Translations under genes and position numbers: made by a program
Part shown: positions 42,699 to 52,788 of the stretch, in pieces
How positions within the stretch are numbered: the first letter of the stretch is position 1
How the letters are laid out: each line of letters begins with the position of its first letter
Assembly: GCF_018119405.1 (NCBI RefSeq)
Contig: NZ_JAGPWC010000002.1
Location: forward strand, 62,001-126,000
DNA length: 64,000 nt
Direction: 5' to 3'
DNA from: Massilia sp. ST3
GTDB taxonomy: Bacteria > Pseudomonadota > Gammaproteobacteria > Burkholderiales > Burkholderiaceae_D
The notes under the pieces: generated by a model
Told to the model about the DNA's origin: nothing
The model's database searches: none
Seen by the model: only the letters and a program-made list of their open reading frames with translations

Positions 42699-42809
42699 CG
42701 TCACTCCCTTCGCTCGTCGGCATCAGGCCTGCGGCTTGCCATTACGGCAAGCTGTAGCGCGATCATACTCTTCCACGCGCATGGCAGGCCCACGCTTTCG
42801 GGAGAGACC

Positions 42810-44027
42810 TTACTTTTCCAGCCCCAGCAGGTCGGCGCGCGGGCGCCCCCATTCCGGCACCGGAGATGGACAGGGCTGGCTGGCCAGCTGCGCATACGGG
42901 AGCGTGGAAAAATTCGGCTGGTCCGGCGCACCGAAGCGCAGGTCGGTGGCGCTGCCGTCCGCCAGCGACGGGGCGCGCGCGAAACGGGTCCAGGCGTCGA
43001 AGTGGCAGTTGGTTCGCCGCAGCGCGCGCAGGGCGGCCAGGCTGCCCGTTTCCTCACGCTTCCAGGCCAGCGCCGCTTCGCGCGCACCCGGCTGGCCGCC
43101 GAAGCGCAGCGGGCACCGCGCCACTGGATTGAGCGCCGGCGCCAGGCTCAGCACGCCCACGCGCAAGGTATAGCTGCCGGCAGCTGCGTCCTCGGTAACG
43201 GCGGCAAAGGCCCAGCACAGCGGATTCGAAGGAAAGGCCGACAGCGGCAGGTCGAGCACGCGGCCGCCCGGCTCGCGCTCGGCCAGCGCGGCCCTGACCT
43301 GTTCGCGCGCCCGGTGCGCGCCCGCGGCCTGCACGCCGACGAAGGCGACGCAGGCCAGCACCCCGGCCAGCAGGGCGGCGGCCCCGCCGCGCCGCGCGGC
43401 CAGCATGACCGCGGCAGCGACGCCGGCCAGCAGCACCAGCGAGCCCCACTGCAGGAAGCCCAACCAGGCGAAGGCGAGGAACGCCGCGCCGAGCAGAGCC
43501 AGCACCGGCCAGCGCCGCCCGCGCGCCGCCACCATGGCCATCCCGACGCCGAAGGCGGCCCAGAACACCGGTTCGATGATGAAGACCAGGTCGCCGTACA
43601 CCCAGCGCGGATCGAAGGGGTGGAAGGGATGGATACCGTAGACGTTGAGGCCGTCGAAGCCCAGGTGCAGCAGGACGCCCAGCACGCCGGCAGCCAGCAG
43701 GCCGCGGCGCGCCGTGCGGCTCTCCTGCGCCAGGCGCCGCACGCCGGGCCACAGCAGCCATACCAGGGCCAGCAGCAGCGCCACTTGGGGCAGCCCGTAG
43801 AGCAGGGTGTGGGTATGGCCGCGGTGGTGCATCAGGTAGCCTAGCGGCGGCGCCAGCAGTGGCGTGAGCACCAGGTCCAGGTCGGGGAAATTGCTAGCCA
43901 GCAGGCCGGTGACGAGCAGGGCGCGGCGGCGCGTACGGCCGCGCCCGGGGTCGGGTTCGGCCGGCAGCGCGCGCTCGACCAGTTCGCCGAGCGCGAGTCC
44001 GACCAGGGAGTGGGTCAGGTTATCCAT
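42810..44027 (-). CDS. YdjM-like membrane-bound metal-dependent hydrolase (DUF457)
   Basis: This 405-residue inner-membrane protein starts MDNLTHSLVGLALGELV, with LASNFPDLDLVLTP and YLMHHRGHTHTLLYGL: the DNxTHxxxG, PDLD and HRGxTH motifs of the YdjM/DUF457 family. Several membrane helices follow, then a C-terminal soluble part of about 130 residues. In E. coli YdjM is LexA-regulated; the role here is unknown. Starts further upstream extend into the intergenic region and are not supported. Confidence 0.88.
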   Translation of the reverse strand: MDNLTHSLVGLALGELVERALPAEPDPGRGRTRRRALLVTGLLASNFPDLDLVLTPLLAPPLGYLMHHRGHTHTLLYGLPQVALLLALVWLLWPGVRRLAQESRTARRGLLAAGVLGVLLHLGFDGLNVYGIHPFHPFDPRWVYGDLVFIIEPVFWAAFGVGMAMVAARGRRWPVLALLGAAFLAFAWLGFLQWGSLVLLAGVAAAVMLAARRGGAAALLAGVLACVAFVGVQAAGAHRAREQVRAALAEREPGGRVLDLPLSAFPSNPLCWAFAAVTEDAAAGSYTLRVGVLSLAPALNPVARCPLRFGGQPGAREAALAWKREETGSLAALRALRRTNCHFDAWTRFARAPSLADGSATDLRFGAPDQPNFSTLPYAQLASQPCPSPVPEWGRPRADLLGLEK

Positions 44028-44144
44028 TGTGGGTGAGTGATCGCTGGGGCGTCCGCCTGGGTCTTGCGTAATGTTTGCAATGATAAACATCAACGTGCGG
44101 AAGTGTCTCAAATGGCATGTTTCTAGTTCAAGTATTTCCTCAGG

Positions 44145-46979
44145 ATGAGAACTCTCATGGATTTGCTGAACGTGGCCACGCTCGCCTCCGGACTAAGCCA
44201 AGCGCACCGGCCGATCCGCCTGCGTCTTTCGCATCGAAACGCCGTCCTCGACAACGTTCTTCACATCGGGCATGTCGTCGGCCGTGAAGTGCTGTGCGGC
44301 GGTATGGAATACCGGTTGTTTTGCGTTTCCTCGCAAGCGAGCTTGCCTTTGAAGGAATTCATCGCCTTGCCTGTGGAGCTGCAGTTCGTAACCGACCGTG
44401 GTCGATTGCGCTCAGTGTGCGGCATCGTTGCAGAGGCGTCCGCTGGACAAAGTGATGGTGGCTTGGCTTCCTATCAGCTGGTCTTGCGTGACGCCTTGGC
44501 GTTGATGGAACAGCGCATCAACACGCGCGTCTTCCGTCACATGAACGAAGTCGATATTTCCGCCGCCCTGGTACGCGAATGGCGTTCGCTCAACCCCATC
44601 CTCGCGCAGGGATTCGAGCTCGATACCTCCGGCATCAAGGCGGCCTATCCGGCTCGTGAATTCACCATGCAGTGCAACGAATCGGACTCCGCTTTCCTCC
44701 GGCGCTTATGGAAACGACAGGGGATTGCCTGGTTCAACCGCCCGGGCCGAGCGAGTGTCGGTAATGGCGGAGGTATGCCTGCCCACACACTGGTGCTGTT
44801 CGACGCGCCACTGTCGCTGGCCGAGAATGCCGCCGGCACGGTTCGCTTTCATCGCGATGCCGGCACCGAAGCCCGCGATGCCGTTTTCAACTGGAGTGCT
44901 GCTCGTTATCTGACCGCCGGAAGCGTCACCCGGCAAAGCTTCGATTATCGCCAGGGCGGGATGATGTTTGCGCAGTCGCCAACGACCATGCAACAAGGCG
45001 AATCAGGCGACCGATTCGCATCCAGCCTGGACGATCACCGGATCGACGCGCCGCATATCGGTGACGATGGCGATGACTATCGCAGGCTGGGTGACCTGCA
45101 TATACGACGCCGGGAATACGAGGCGAAGTGCTTCCGTGGCGAAAGCGGCGTGCGCGACCTGTGCGTCGGCGAGTGGTTCCGTCTTGACGGTCATCCGGAT
45201 ATCGATACCCACCCGGATGACGAGCACGAGTTTGTCGTGACGGAGCTGTCGCTGGTGGCGGAAGGGAGTCTTCCCAGGGATATCGACGAACGGGCACAGC
45301 GCCTGTTCGCCGCGAATGCCTGGCATCAGCACGGTACCCGCTTTGCCCTGGAGCAGGCGAGCGGTGAGCGCGATGTCAAGTACACCAACCGCTTCGCATG
45401 TGTGCGGCGCGGAATCCCGATCGTACCCGCCTACGATCCGAGCGTCGATCTGCCGCCCGTGCGCCTGCAGTCGGCGATTGTGGTCGGACCGCCGGGCGAG
45501 GAAGTCCACTGCGACGAACTCGGACGCATCAAGCTGCGGTTCCCCGGGACGCGCGAACAAGACCATCAGGGTGGAGCCGGCGCCAGCAATACCGACCGGG
45601 ATTCTGCCTGGGTACGTGTCGCCTCGCACTGGGCCAGCGACCGCTGGGGAAACATCAGCCTGCCACGCGTCGGGGATGAGGTGCTGGTTGATTTCCTGGG
45701 AGGAGATCCGGACAAGCCCATCGTCGTGGGCCGTGTGTATGGTGGAGTGGCCGCCCCGCCCACGTTCAGCCACCGAGGGGAACTGCCGGGCAACCGCTTC
45801 CTCGCCGGCATCAAGAGCAAGGAAGTGCAGGGTGTGCGCCACAACCAGCTGCGGCTGGACGACACGCCCGGTCAGATCAGTGCGCAACTGGCGAGTGAAC
45901 ATGGGCATAGCCAACTGAACCTGGGTTGGCTAACGCACCCCAGGAGCGGCGGCGAAGGGGAGGCGCGCGGGGAGGGCGCCGAATTACGCAGCGATCAATC
46001 CGTCGTCGTACGCGCGGCGAAATTGATGTTGTTGACGACGCAGGCGATGCTCGGGGCGACAGGCAAGCAACTGGAGCGTGAGCCATTGCAGGCGCTGCTG
46101 GAGGGGTCGCAGGCCTTGCTCAAGGAACTGGGTGAGTTCGCGGAACAGCACCAGGCGATGCCGGTCGACCTGGCGCCGCACGAGCAGTTGGCGCAGGACT
46201 TGAAGAATGCCGAGCAAGGCGGTTCGCCGCTGATCGCCCAGTATGCCGAGGGCGGATGCGTCAACGTGACGCCGAAGTCGATGGTCAGCTACAGCGGACG
46301 CCAGCAAAACATCCTGGCGCAGCAGCATATCCAGGCCGTGGCAGGTCAGCGTGTGAACATCCATGCAGGCAAAGGCGTGTCGCTGTTCGCGCATCAGGAC
46401 GGCATGAAACACATTGCCCGTGCGGGCAAGCTGGAACTCCAGGCGCAGCAGGACAGTATCGGCATCGCGGCCGACCGCGACGTCAGGATCAGCGCCAGCC
46501 AGGGCGAGGTCGTGATCGCGGCCCAGAAGAGCCTCACGCTGTCCTGTGGCGGCGCCTATCTCAAGATCGCGGACGGCAAGATAGAACTCGGCTGCGGCGG
46601 CGAGTTTACCGTCAAGGCCGGCATGCACAAGTGGGCCGGGCCGGCCCGGCAAGACACGGAGCTGCCTTTCTTCCCGGCCGCGGAGCACACGAACTGGTTG
46701 AAACTCGATCTGGACGGTCATCACGGGGCGCCCATGGCCGGTGTGCCCTACACCTTGTTTTTCGCAAACGGCCAGCAGAAGAAGGGCACGCTGGACGGCA
46801 ACGGCATGGCCGAAGAGCGCAACCTGCCGGACACGATTGACAAGGTGGTGTACCAGAATTCTCCAGCCGCCAAAGACGAGTCGCGGCCGACAGTCGGCGA
46901 CCTGCTTTCCAAGCTCGAACCCCTGATAGCTCGAGAACCGCACATGGTGAATGCACCCCAGGATCGGGGAGGTGCATAG
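44145..46979 (+). CDS. vgrG: Type VI secretion tip protein VgrG with C-terminal adaptor-like domain
   Basis: This 944-residue spike protein of a type VI secretion system punctures target cells. It has a gp27-like N-terminal base, then an OB-fold gp5 part (VHCDELGRIKLRFPG, AWVRVASHWASDRWGNISLPRVGDEVLVDFLGGDPDKPIVVGRVY), then a DUF2345 needle (GGAYLKIADGKIELGCGGEFTVKAG). After about residue 845 a further domain reads LDLDGHHGAPMAGVPYTLFF...GTLDGNGMAEERNLP, resembling the transthyretin-like extensions that load effectors. It heads a cargo island of toxin, immunity and PAAR genes; no tube or sheath genes are near. A second in-frame ATG 12 bp in is possible. Confidence 0.93.
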   Translation: MRTLMDLLNVATLASGLSQAHRPIRLRLSHRNAVLDNVLHIGHVVGREVLCGGMEYRLFCVSSQASLPLKEFIALPVELQFVTDRGRLRSVCGIVAEASAGQSDGGLASYQLVLRDALALMEQRINTRVFRHMNEVDISAALVREWRSLNPILAQGFELDTSGIKAAYPAREFTMQCNESDSAFLRRLWKRQGIAWFNRPGRASVGNGGGMPAHTLVLFDAPLSLAENAAGTVRFHRDAGTEARDAVFNWSAARYLTAGSVTRQSFDYRQGGMMFAQSPTTMQQGESGDRFASSLDDHRIDAPHIGDDGDDYRRLGDLHIRRREYEAKCFRGESGVRDLCVGEWFRLDGHPDIDTHPDDEHEFVVTELSLVAEGSLPRDIDERAQRLFAANAWHQHGTRFALEQASGERDVKYTNRFACVRRGIPIVPAYDPSVDLPPVRLQSAIVVGPPGEEVHCDELGRIKLRFPGTREQDHQGGAGASNTDRDSAWVRVASHWASDRWGNISLPRVGDEVLVDFLGGDPDKPIVVGRVYGGVAAPPTFSHRGELPGNRFLAGIKSKEVQGVRHNQLRLDDTPGQISAQLASEHGHSQLNLGWLTHPRSGGEGEARGEGAELRSDQSVVVRAAKLMLLTTQAMLGATGKQLEREPLQALLEGSQALLKELGEFAEQHQAMPVDLAPHEQLAQDLKNAEQGGSPLIAQYAEGGCVNVTPKSMVSYSGRQQNILAQQHIQAVAGQRVNIHAGKGVSLFAHQDGMKHIARAGKLELQAQQDSIGIAADRDVRISASQGEVVIAAQKSLTLSCGGAYLKIADGKIELGCGGEFTVKAGMHKWAGPARQDTELPFFPAAEHTNWLKLDLDGHHGAPMAGVPYTLFFANGQQKKGTLDGNGMAEERNLPDTIDKVVYQNSPAAKDESRPTVGDLLSKLEPLIAREPHMVNAPQDRGGA

Positions 46980-48532
46980 TGGAGGCCACCGACGATACGC
47001 TGGATGCGCTGAACGAAGTCCACGGACAGGAAAAGCCGGACGATGTCGGGCTTGGCGAGTGGATCTGGGGAGCGCTGCAGGGCGATTTCAATCCCGAGCG
47101 GTCAGCCGGGCAGATCGGATTCGACATGGTGGTGTCGCTGTTCCCGATTGTCGATACCGTGTGCGATCTGCGCGACCTCTGCGCGAATATCCGGCAGTAC
47201 CGCAAGGATCCGTCCAACAAGGTCACCCTGTTCTTTATCGCGACAACGGCGGTCGGCTTCTTTCCGGAGATCGGCACCGTCGTCGAGAGCGCCTTGCGCC
47301 TGGTATGGGTGTACCTGAAGCCGCTCATCAAGCATGCGGACGATATCACCAGCACGACCAAGCTGGCGGCTGCCGCCAACCGCGCCTGCGACGCCGCGCT
47401 GACGAAGATCACCGAGTTCCTGCAGCATAACCGCGTGGCGAAATGGACGACGGATGGGAAACTCCCGGATATCTACCAGTTCGTTGCGAAGACCATTCGC
47501 GAAGCAGCGGACAAGATGAATCCTGCAATGCTCGGGCGTCTGCTGAACGACAAGTGCAACGACCTCAAGGCCTTGTTGGACAAGATTCGACCAATTGTGC
47601 CGAGCACGATTCGCGAGCAGATCGACGACCTGTTGAAGTTTGTCGAGGCGAAGCGGCAGATCATGTGCAGCGCGATCCAGACGATTGCCCAGCCGGTGCG
47701 CACGGTGCTGAAGGTCATTGCCAAGAGACTGGATGACAAGGCGTGGCAGGTGCAGACCTATCGAACGAACCGGGGGTGGATCGCGCCGATCTCCGAATCA
47801 GGATCGGCAAGGCTGATCAATGCGAAGCCGCCGAAATGGGTGAAAAAGCAGTCCGGTAACCTGAAGTTTCCGCCGGAGAACCCAAACGATCTGGATATTC
47901 AAGCGCTAATCAAGGCTCATCCAAGTCACCCGCCGCTCCAACCCTGGACGATCGAAACGTTTTCGAGCGCGGGGGCTGGATTGCGGGCCGATGCGATCAA
48001 AGGACCTGCAAAACTTTACCGCATAGTCGATCCTTCGAACGAAGGAGCCGGCGTGTTTTGGATATCGGAAGCGGAATTCAAGGCCATCAAGAATCGGGAT
48101 CAATGGCGTAGTCGATTTGCCGTTAAGCCCGAATGGAACCAGAATGGCTGGGTTGTGGAGTACGAAATCAAGGCTGGTGAGTCTCTGCCCGTCTGGCGGG
48201 GTCCTGCGGCTAGTCAGGAACTTAAAGGAACCGACTATTGCTTGGAAGGTGGCGGCGAACAGATCGTATTCTTTCCGGGTAGCCGGGACGAGATGGTTCA
48301 GGCAATGCCGAGGATAAATCCGAACACCGGGATGCCGATTACCGATCATGCTAGCAATGTGGATCGCAGAGTCGAGTTTTCTGACCTGACCGGCGAGTTG
48401 GCTCCCACAAAACTACGCGCGCGAATTACAGATCCGCATATTAAGGGGCCGATCGAAACTGGGTGGGGAGCGACTGACTATACGCCGCAGGAGGCCCGCC
48501 GAATTTTGCTCACTGTACCAGCCGCACCGTAA
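46979..48532 (+). CDS. Candidate T6SS effector toxin
   Basis: This 517-residue protein is coupled to vgrG (its GTG overlaps the TAG by one base; GGGGAGG 6 bp upstream). Residues 40-110 hold hydrophobic segments (MVVSLFPIVDTVCDLRDLCANI, VTLFFIATTAVGFFPEIGTVV), the pre-toxin type seen in polymorphic effectors. A helical middle follows. The C-terminal 180 residues form a separate domain with LYRIVDPS (Arg348), FWIS (Ser363), a VVEYEIK strand and GGGEQIVFFPG (Glu427), an Arg-Ser-Glu order that could fit an ADP-ribosyltransferase-like fold. That fold is a guess from motif order. The toxin role is inferred mainly from position between vgrG and an immunity-like gene. Confidence 0.68.
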   Translation: MEATDDTLDALNEVHGQEKPDDVGLGEWIWGALQGDFNPERSAGQIGFDMVVSLFPIVDTVCDLRDLCANIRQYRKDPSNKVTLFFIATTAVGFFPEIGTVVESALRLVWVYLKPLIKHADDITSTTKLAAAANRACDAALTKITEFLQHNRVAKWTTDGKLPDIYQFVAKTIREAADKMNPAMLGRLLNDKCNDLKALLDKIRPIVPSTIREQIDDLLKFVEAKRQIMCSAIQTIAQPVRTVLKVIAKRLDDKAWQVQTYRTNRGWIAPISESGSARLINAKPPKWVKKQSGNLKFPPENPNDLDIQALIKAHPSHPPLQPWTIETFSSAGAGLRADAIKGPAKLYRIVDPSNEGAGVFWISEAEFKAIKNRDQWRSRFAVKPEWNQNGWVVEYEIKAGESLPVWRGPAASQELKGTDYCLEGGGEQIVFFPGSRDEMVQAMPRINPNTGMPITDHASNVDRRVEFSDLTGELAPTKLRARITDPHIKGPIETGWGATDYTPQEARRILLTVPAAP

Positions 48533-48555
48533 CATATTCGACAAGGAAGAAAGAT

Positions 48556-49536
48556 ATGCGCCATCTAAACCTGGAAGCCGCTATCTGGAGTTTATTCACT
48601 TCGACAGAATTCTTCGAAGGGGCGGCACGAGAGTGCGACGTAACCGTGGAATGGTTCGGCCGGCTTGCGACCTCTCGTAAGGTGGCAAATTTCGGCAGGA
48701 ACAATCAAATCTTCGATACATTTAAGACAATGGCTGCCGATTTTAGGCGCGGTGCAGAACTCGCCAAGTTCGGTGATTATCGATTTATATGGGATACCGC
48801 CCGTTGTGTTAGAGGTGACGTGCGCGGCATGATGGAACAACCGTTGCACAGCTGGATGGCCGAAGCTGAATACAAGGATTTTACGAACATTAGAGTTGGT
48901 CGATTGTCTGACTATGCCAGGCTGATCAAACAGGCACTTGTCAATGCAATGGTAGGTGCAGAGAGTTTCTATAATTCCGATCCAGATTACGCTGATCGGA
49001 GAAATGATGATGATGCCTTCCCGGGAGACGAAATTGTCGGAGTTTATGAAAGAAGTTTCGGTTGGCACAAGGAGCCGCTATTCCGCAGCCTGCCTGATCC
49101 ACTTCCGGAATATGTCATCGACAGGTCGATCGCGTGCCGAACTGGAGATGAGGTTCCGTGGACCGGTGTCTGGTATCCGGAAACCGGTCTCGAACAGCAT
49201 AGTCTGACATTCGCGGTCAAGGAACTCCAAATGCAACCTGTGTATCGGGTAATCAAAACAGTAGAGGAACGAAAGCGGGAAAACGAGGGACAAAGGTTTT
49301 CTAGACCAGAAACTATTGCCATTGCCACTGTATGGCATCCGGTCATTCCGTCCGCGCGTCAAGCTGTGACTGGAGAAGATCTGCGAGCGAAGGCGGGTGA
49401 GGCCTGTCCTAAAGCAGGAATCTGGCAGCCAATGGATATAGACAAATTACCGCGGAGTTATCAAGCAGGTGAAAAAATGGCCAGCCTCGGATCTGCATAT
49501 GGGCTAACCGTTTGGCGGTGGATCGCAGATTGCTAG
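48556..49536 (+). CDS. Immunity-like protein, copy 1 (intact)
   Basis: This 326-residue soluble protein begins MRHLNLEAAIWSLFTSTEFFEG, with RNDDDAFPGDEIVGVYERSF and VPWTGVWYPETGLEQHSLTFAVKELQMQPVYR in the second half and WRWIADC at the end. It resembles the large Imm71/Imm72-type immunity proteins of betaproteobacterial toxin loci from memory, not from a search. It starts 23 bp after the effector. Base composition is clearly AT-richer than the rest of the window. It should neutralise the cognate toxin in the cytosol. Confidence 0.7.
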   Translation: MRHLNLEAAIWSLFTSTEFFEGAARECDVTVEWFGRLATSRKVANFGRNNQIFDTFKTMAADFRRGAELAKFGDYRFIWDTARCVRGDVRGMMEQPLHSWMAEAEYKDFTNIRVGRLSDYARLIKQALVNAMVGAESFYNSDPDYADRRNDDDAFPGDEIVGVYERSFGWHKEPLFRSLPDPLPEYVIDRSIACRTGDEVPWTGVWYPETGLEQHSLTFAVKELQMQPVYRVIKTVEERKRENEGQRFSRPETIAIATVWHPVIPSARQAVTGEDLRAKAGEACPKAGIWQPMDIDKLPRSYQAGEKMASLGSAYGLTVWRWIADC

Positions 49537-49616
49537 AGTGGTGATGTAGGTGGTTAGACTTTGCGTTGGATTCACGATAAGTAAGCTTAATTGCAGCCGA
49601 TAGGTACTTCGATATC

Positions 49617-50595
49617 ATGCGAAATTTAAGTCTGGAAGCGGCACTTTGGAATTGTTTTGCTTCGCCAGAGTTCTTCGATAGGGCCGCCAGCGAGTGTGAA
49701 GCAATCATGGAGTGGTTCGGTACACTCGCCGTTTCGAAGCAAGTTGCGAATATCGGCCGGAATAATCAGATCTATGACAAGTTCGCGAAACGGGCGCGCG
49801 AATTTCGACATGGCGCCGAGCTAGCGCGACTAGGCGACTACCAGCTAATATGGGATATTGCGGATTTAATTCGCGGTGATGTGCGCGGTATGATGGAGCA
49901 GCCGCTGCATGCTTGGATGACTGAAGCCGAATACCGAGAGTTCTCGGATGTCAAGATCAGCCGGCTACTGGCCTATTCCGATCTAATCAATCGCGCGCTC
50001 ACAAATGCAATGGAAGGGGCAGAGAGTTTCTTTGACTCAGACCCCGAGTTCGCCGAGCGACGAAACGATGATGATGCCTTTCCAGGCGATGAAATCGTTG
50101 AAGTGTATGAAGAAAGTTTCGAATGGTTTACGGAAGCGCTGCTAGACCGGCTTCCTGACCCACTGCCGGAATATGTGATCGATCGATCGGTCTCATGCCG
50201 CACTGGCAAGGAAGTGCCTTGGACTGGTGTCTGGTATCCAGGCACAGGGCTCGAACACCACACTCTGGTATTCGCGGTCAAAGGGCTGAGGATGCAACCG
50301 GTGTATAGGTTCATCAAAACCGCCGAGCAACGAGAATTTGAAAATAAGGACAAACATTCTTCATGCCGGAAACGCTTGCGCTTGCCACCATTTGGCATCC
50401 AGTTATCCCCTCTGGTCGTCAAGCGGTGCAGGGCGAAGAACTGCGGGCGAAGGCTGGCGAGACTTGCCCAAGAACGGGTGTCTGGCAACCAGTAGATCAA
50501 TGGGCCGCGCCACGGTTCTATCGGGAGGAGAGCTGATGACTGGTCTCGGACCTGCGGATGGATTCTCGATATGGCGTTGGCTCTCGGATCAGTGA
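49617..50595 (+). pseudogene. Immunity-like protein, copy 2, broken by two one-base deletions
   Basis: This is a paralogue of the preceding gene along its whole length (for example RNDDDAFPGDEIVEVYEESF, VPWTGVWYPGTGLEHHTLVF). The frame is lost near 50348, where a GGG of copy 1 aligns to GG, and continues in a second frame (MPETLALATIWHPVIPSGRQAV). It is lost again near 50525-50530 and resumes with LMTGLGPADGFSIWRWLSDQ. The 979 bases plus the two missing ones equal the 981 of copy 1 exactly. An open frame of 292 codons remains with an aberrant tail. A truncated but active protein cannot be excluded. Confidence 0.85.
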
Positions 50596-50651
50596 GACTG
50601 GCGAATCACTGTCGAACATGCGGTACCTCACTCATTGTCTTAAGGACCGAT

Positions 50652-50915
50652 ATGAAAGGTGTGATTCGACTCGGCGACTCGACCTCCCACGGCGGCAAAG
50701 TGATTGCCGCTTCCCCTACCGCGTTCGTCCACGGCGTTGCGGTAGCGCGGAAGGGAGATGCCTGCTTTTGTCCCGTCAACGGGCACTCGCCATGCACGAT
50801 CGCCGAGGGCGATCCGCTGGTGCTTGTCGATGGCATTCCAGTGGCCTTCCAAGGTCACAAGACCTCGTGCGGCGCGACGCTCATCTCGTCGGCGCCGACC
50901 ACTGTCAAGGTATGA
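50652..50915 (+). CDS. PAAR-domain spike tip protein
   Basis: This 87-residue protein has the PAAR pattern: IRLGDSTSHGGKVIAASPT at the start, VARKGDACFCPVNGHSPC in the middle and GHKTSCGATLISS at the end. PAAR proteins sharpen the VgrG tip and can carry effectors. AAGGA lies 6 bp before the ATG. It closes the vgrG island, although the immunity genes separate it from vgrG. Confidence 0.9.
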   Translation: MKGVIRLGDSTSHGGKVIAASPTAFVHGVAVARKGDACFCPVNGHSPCTIAEGDPLVLVDGIPVAFQGHKTSCGATLISSAPTTVKV

Positions 50916-51008
50916 CCTTTAGCCAGACAGAATCGCGCGCGGACCAGCGTCGAGCGTTAACTCTCGAATAACACTTCTCGATTTATACCTTTCCCTTCTC
51001 GGCGCTTT

Positions 51009-51022
51009 TTGATGCAGGTCAA
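51009..51022 (+). promoter_or_regulatory. FNR box upstream of the Aer-like chemoreceptor
   Basis: TTGAT-GCAG-GTCAA matches the FNR/Anr consensus at nine of ten positions, centred about 79 bp before the receptor start codon. Confidence 0.7.
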
Positions 51023-51093
51023 AAAAATTGTGAATGCCGCTCAGTAGAATGCAAGCCTTGAATTTTGCTGTAAAGCAACACAAGGAGAGCGTC

Positions 51094-52725
51094 GTGCGCA
51101 ATAACCAGCCGGTCACCGGTATCGAGTACCTGTTGAAGGAAGGCCAGTCCATCGTGTCGAAGACCGACACCAGGGGCCGTATCACCTACGTCAACCCGAG
51201 CTTTGTCGAAGTCAGCGGCTTCGACGCGTCCGAGCTGCTCGGCAAGGCCCACAACGTGGTGCGCCATCCGGACATGCCGCCGCAGGCCTTCGCCGACCTG
51301 TGGCGGACCCTGCAGGCGGGCGAGCCATGGACCGGCATGGTCAAGAACCGCCGCAAGAACGGCGACTTCTACTGGGTTGTGGCGAACGTGGTGCCGGTCA
51401 AGGAAGACGGCCAGCTCACCGGCTACATGTCGGTGCGCACCGCGCCGACGCGCGAGCAGGTGCGCGCCGCCGAAGAGCTCTACCGCAAGATCCGCAGCGG
51501 CGAAGCGCCCGAACTGGTAATCCTGCGCGGCCGGGCCGTCCGCGGCGGCTGGCGCCTGCGCCTGGCGGGCCTGCGCGAGCTGCCCCTGACCCGCCGCCTG
51601 GGGCTGATGATGTCGGCCCAGGCTGCGCTGATGGCCGGGCTGGGCGCGACCTCCGCCAGCACGCCCTGGCAAGTGCTGGCGGCCCTGGGCACCGTGGCCA
51701 CCCTGGCGGCCTGGGCCGACCTGCACCGCAGCATCGCGCGTCCGCTGGGCGAAGCGACGGGCGCCGTCTACGCGCTGGCGGGCGGCGATCTCGCGACTGT
51801 TGTGGAAGCGGACGGCCGCGGCGAGATCGGGCGGCTGCAGCTGGCCCTGCGCCAGCTGAACATCAACCTGAAGGCCATCGTCGGCGACGTGCGCCGCAAT
51901 GTCGGCTCGATCGAGCAGGCCACCCGCGCCATCGCCGCCGGCAACAGCGACCTGGCGGGCCGCACCGAGGCCCAGGCGGCAAGCCTGGAGCAGACCGCGG
52001 GCAGCCTGGGCCAGATCGCCGCGGCCGCAGGCCATAACACCGACAACGCGGTGCGCGCCGACGCCCTGGTGGTGGGCGCCTCGGCCGTGGCCGAGCGCGG
52101 CGGCGACGCCATCAAGCGGGTGGGCGACACCATGGGCCTGATCAGCCAGTCCTCGGCCCGCATCGCCGACATCATCGGCCTGATCGACGGCATCGCCTTC
52201 CAGACCAATATCCTGGCCCTGAACGCGGCGGTGGAAGCGGCCCGCGCCGGCGAGCAGGGGCGCGGCTTCGCCGTGGTCGCGGGCGAGGTGCGCAGCCTGG
52301 CGCAGCGCTCGGCCGCCGCGGCCAAGGAAATCAAGGCCCTGATCGACACCTCCGGCCGGCACGTGGAGCAGGGCGACGCCCTGGTGGGCGACGCCGGCCA
52401 GACCATGCGCGAAGTGGTTGTCTCGGTGCGCGAAGCGGCCGACATCATGCACGCGATCACGGCCGCCAGCCGCGAGCAGGGCGAGGGCATCGCCCAGGTG
52501 AACGCCGCCATGGCCCAGCTGGACGCCATCACGCGCCAGAACGCCACCCTGGTGGAAGAGTCCGCCGCAGCCTCCGGCAACGTGGCCGAGGAGGCGGCGC
52601 AGCTGGTGCAAGCCCTGTCGGTTTTCCAGTTCAGCGGGGGGCGGAAGAGCCCGGCGGCCGGGGCCGCAAGGCGAACTCGGCCATATTTGATGCAAGTCAA
52701 GGATTTGGCCGAGGCAGATCAATAA
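51094..52725 (+). CDS. Aer-like PAS chemoreceptor (methyl-accepting)
   Basis: This 543-residue energy or oxygen taxis receptor starts [25 protein letters not shown], the Aer-type N-terminus, with a PAS domain ([17 protein letters not shown]). A membrane segment follows near residues 165-205 ([35 protein letters not shown]), then HAMP and the MCP signalling hairpin ([41 protein letters not shown]). AAGGAG 6 bp upstream supports the GTG start; an ATG 60 bp earlier lacks such a site. The C-terminus has no CheR-binding pentapeptide. An FNR box lies in the promoter. Confidence 0.9.
   Translation: MRNNQPVTGIEYLLKEGQSIVSKTDTRGRITYVNPSFVEVSGFDASELLGKAHNVVRHPDMPPQAFADLWRTLQAGEPWTGMVKNRRKNGDFYWVVANVVPVKEDGQLTGYMSVRTAPTREQVRAAEELYRKIRSGEAPELVILRGRAVRGGWRLRLAGLRELPLTRRLGLMMSAQAALMAGLGATSASTPWQVLAALGTVATLAAWADLHRSIARPLGEATGAVYALAGGDLATVVEADGRGEIGRLQLALRQLNINLKAIVGDVRRNVGSIEQATRAIAAGNSDLAGRTEAQAASLEQTAGSLGQIAAAAGHNTDNAVRADALVVGASAVAERGGDAIKRVGDTMGLISQSSARIADIIGLIDGIAFQTNILALNAAVEAARAGEQGRGFAVVAGEVRSLAQRSAAAAKEIKALIDTSGRHVEQGDALVGDAGQTMREVVVSVREAADIMHAITAASREQGEGIAQVNAAMAQLDAITRQNATLVEESAAASGNVAEEAAQLVQALSVFQFSGGRKSPAAGAARRTRPYLMQVKDLAEADQ
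52687..52700 (+). promoter_or_regulatory. FNR box upstream of hemN
   Basis: TTGAT-GCAA-GTCAA, nine of ten consensus positions, lies inside the last codons of the chemoreceptor gene and is centred 96 bp before the hemN start. FNR control of hemN is known in many bacteria. Confidence 0.7.
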
Positions 52726-52788
52726 ACTGAAAGCTCATCGTGTCGCTTTGCATTTCCGCAAAGCGGCCAGCAGCTGGAGTTCATTGTC

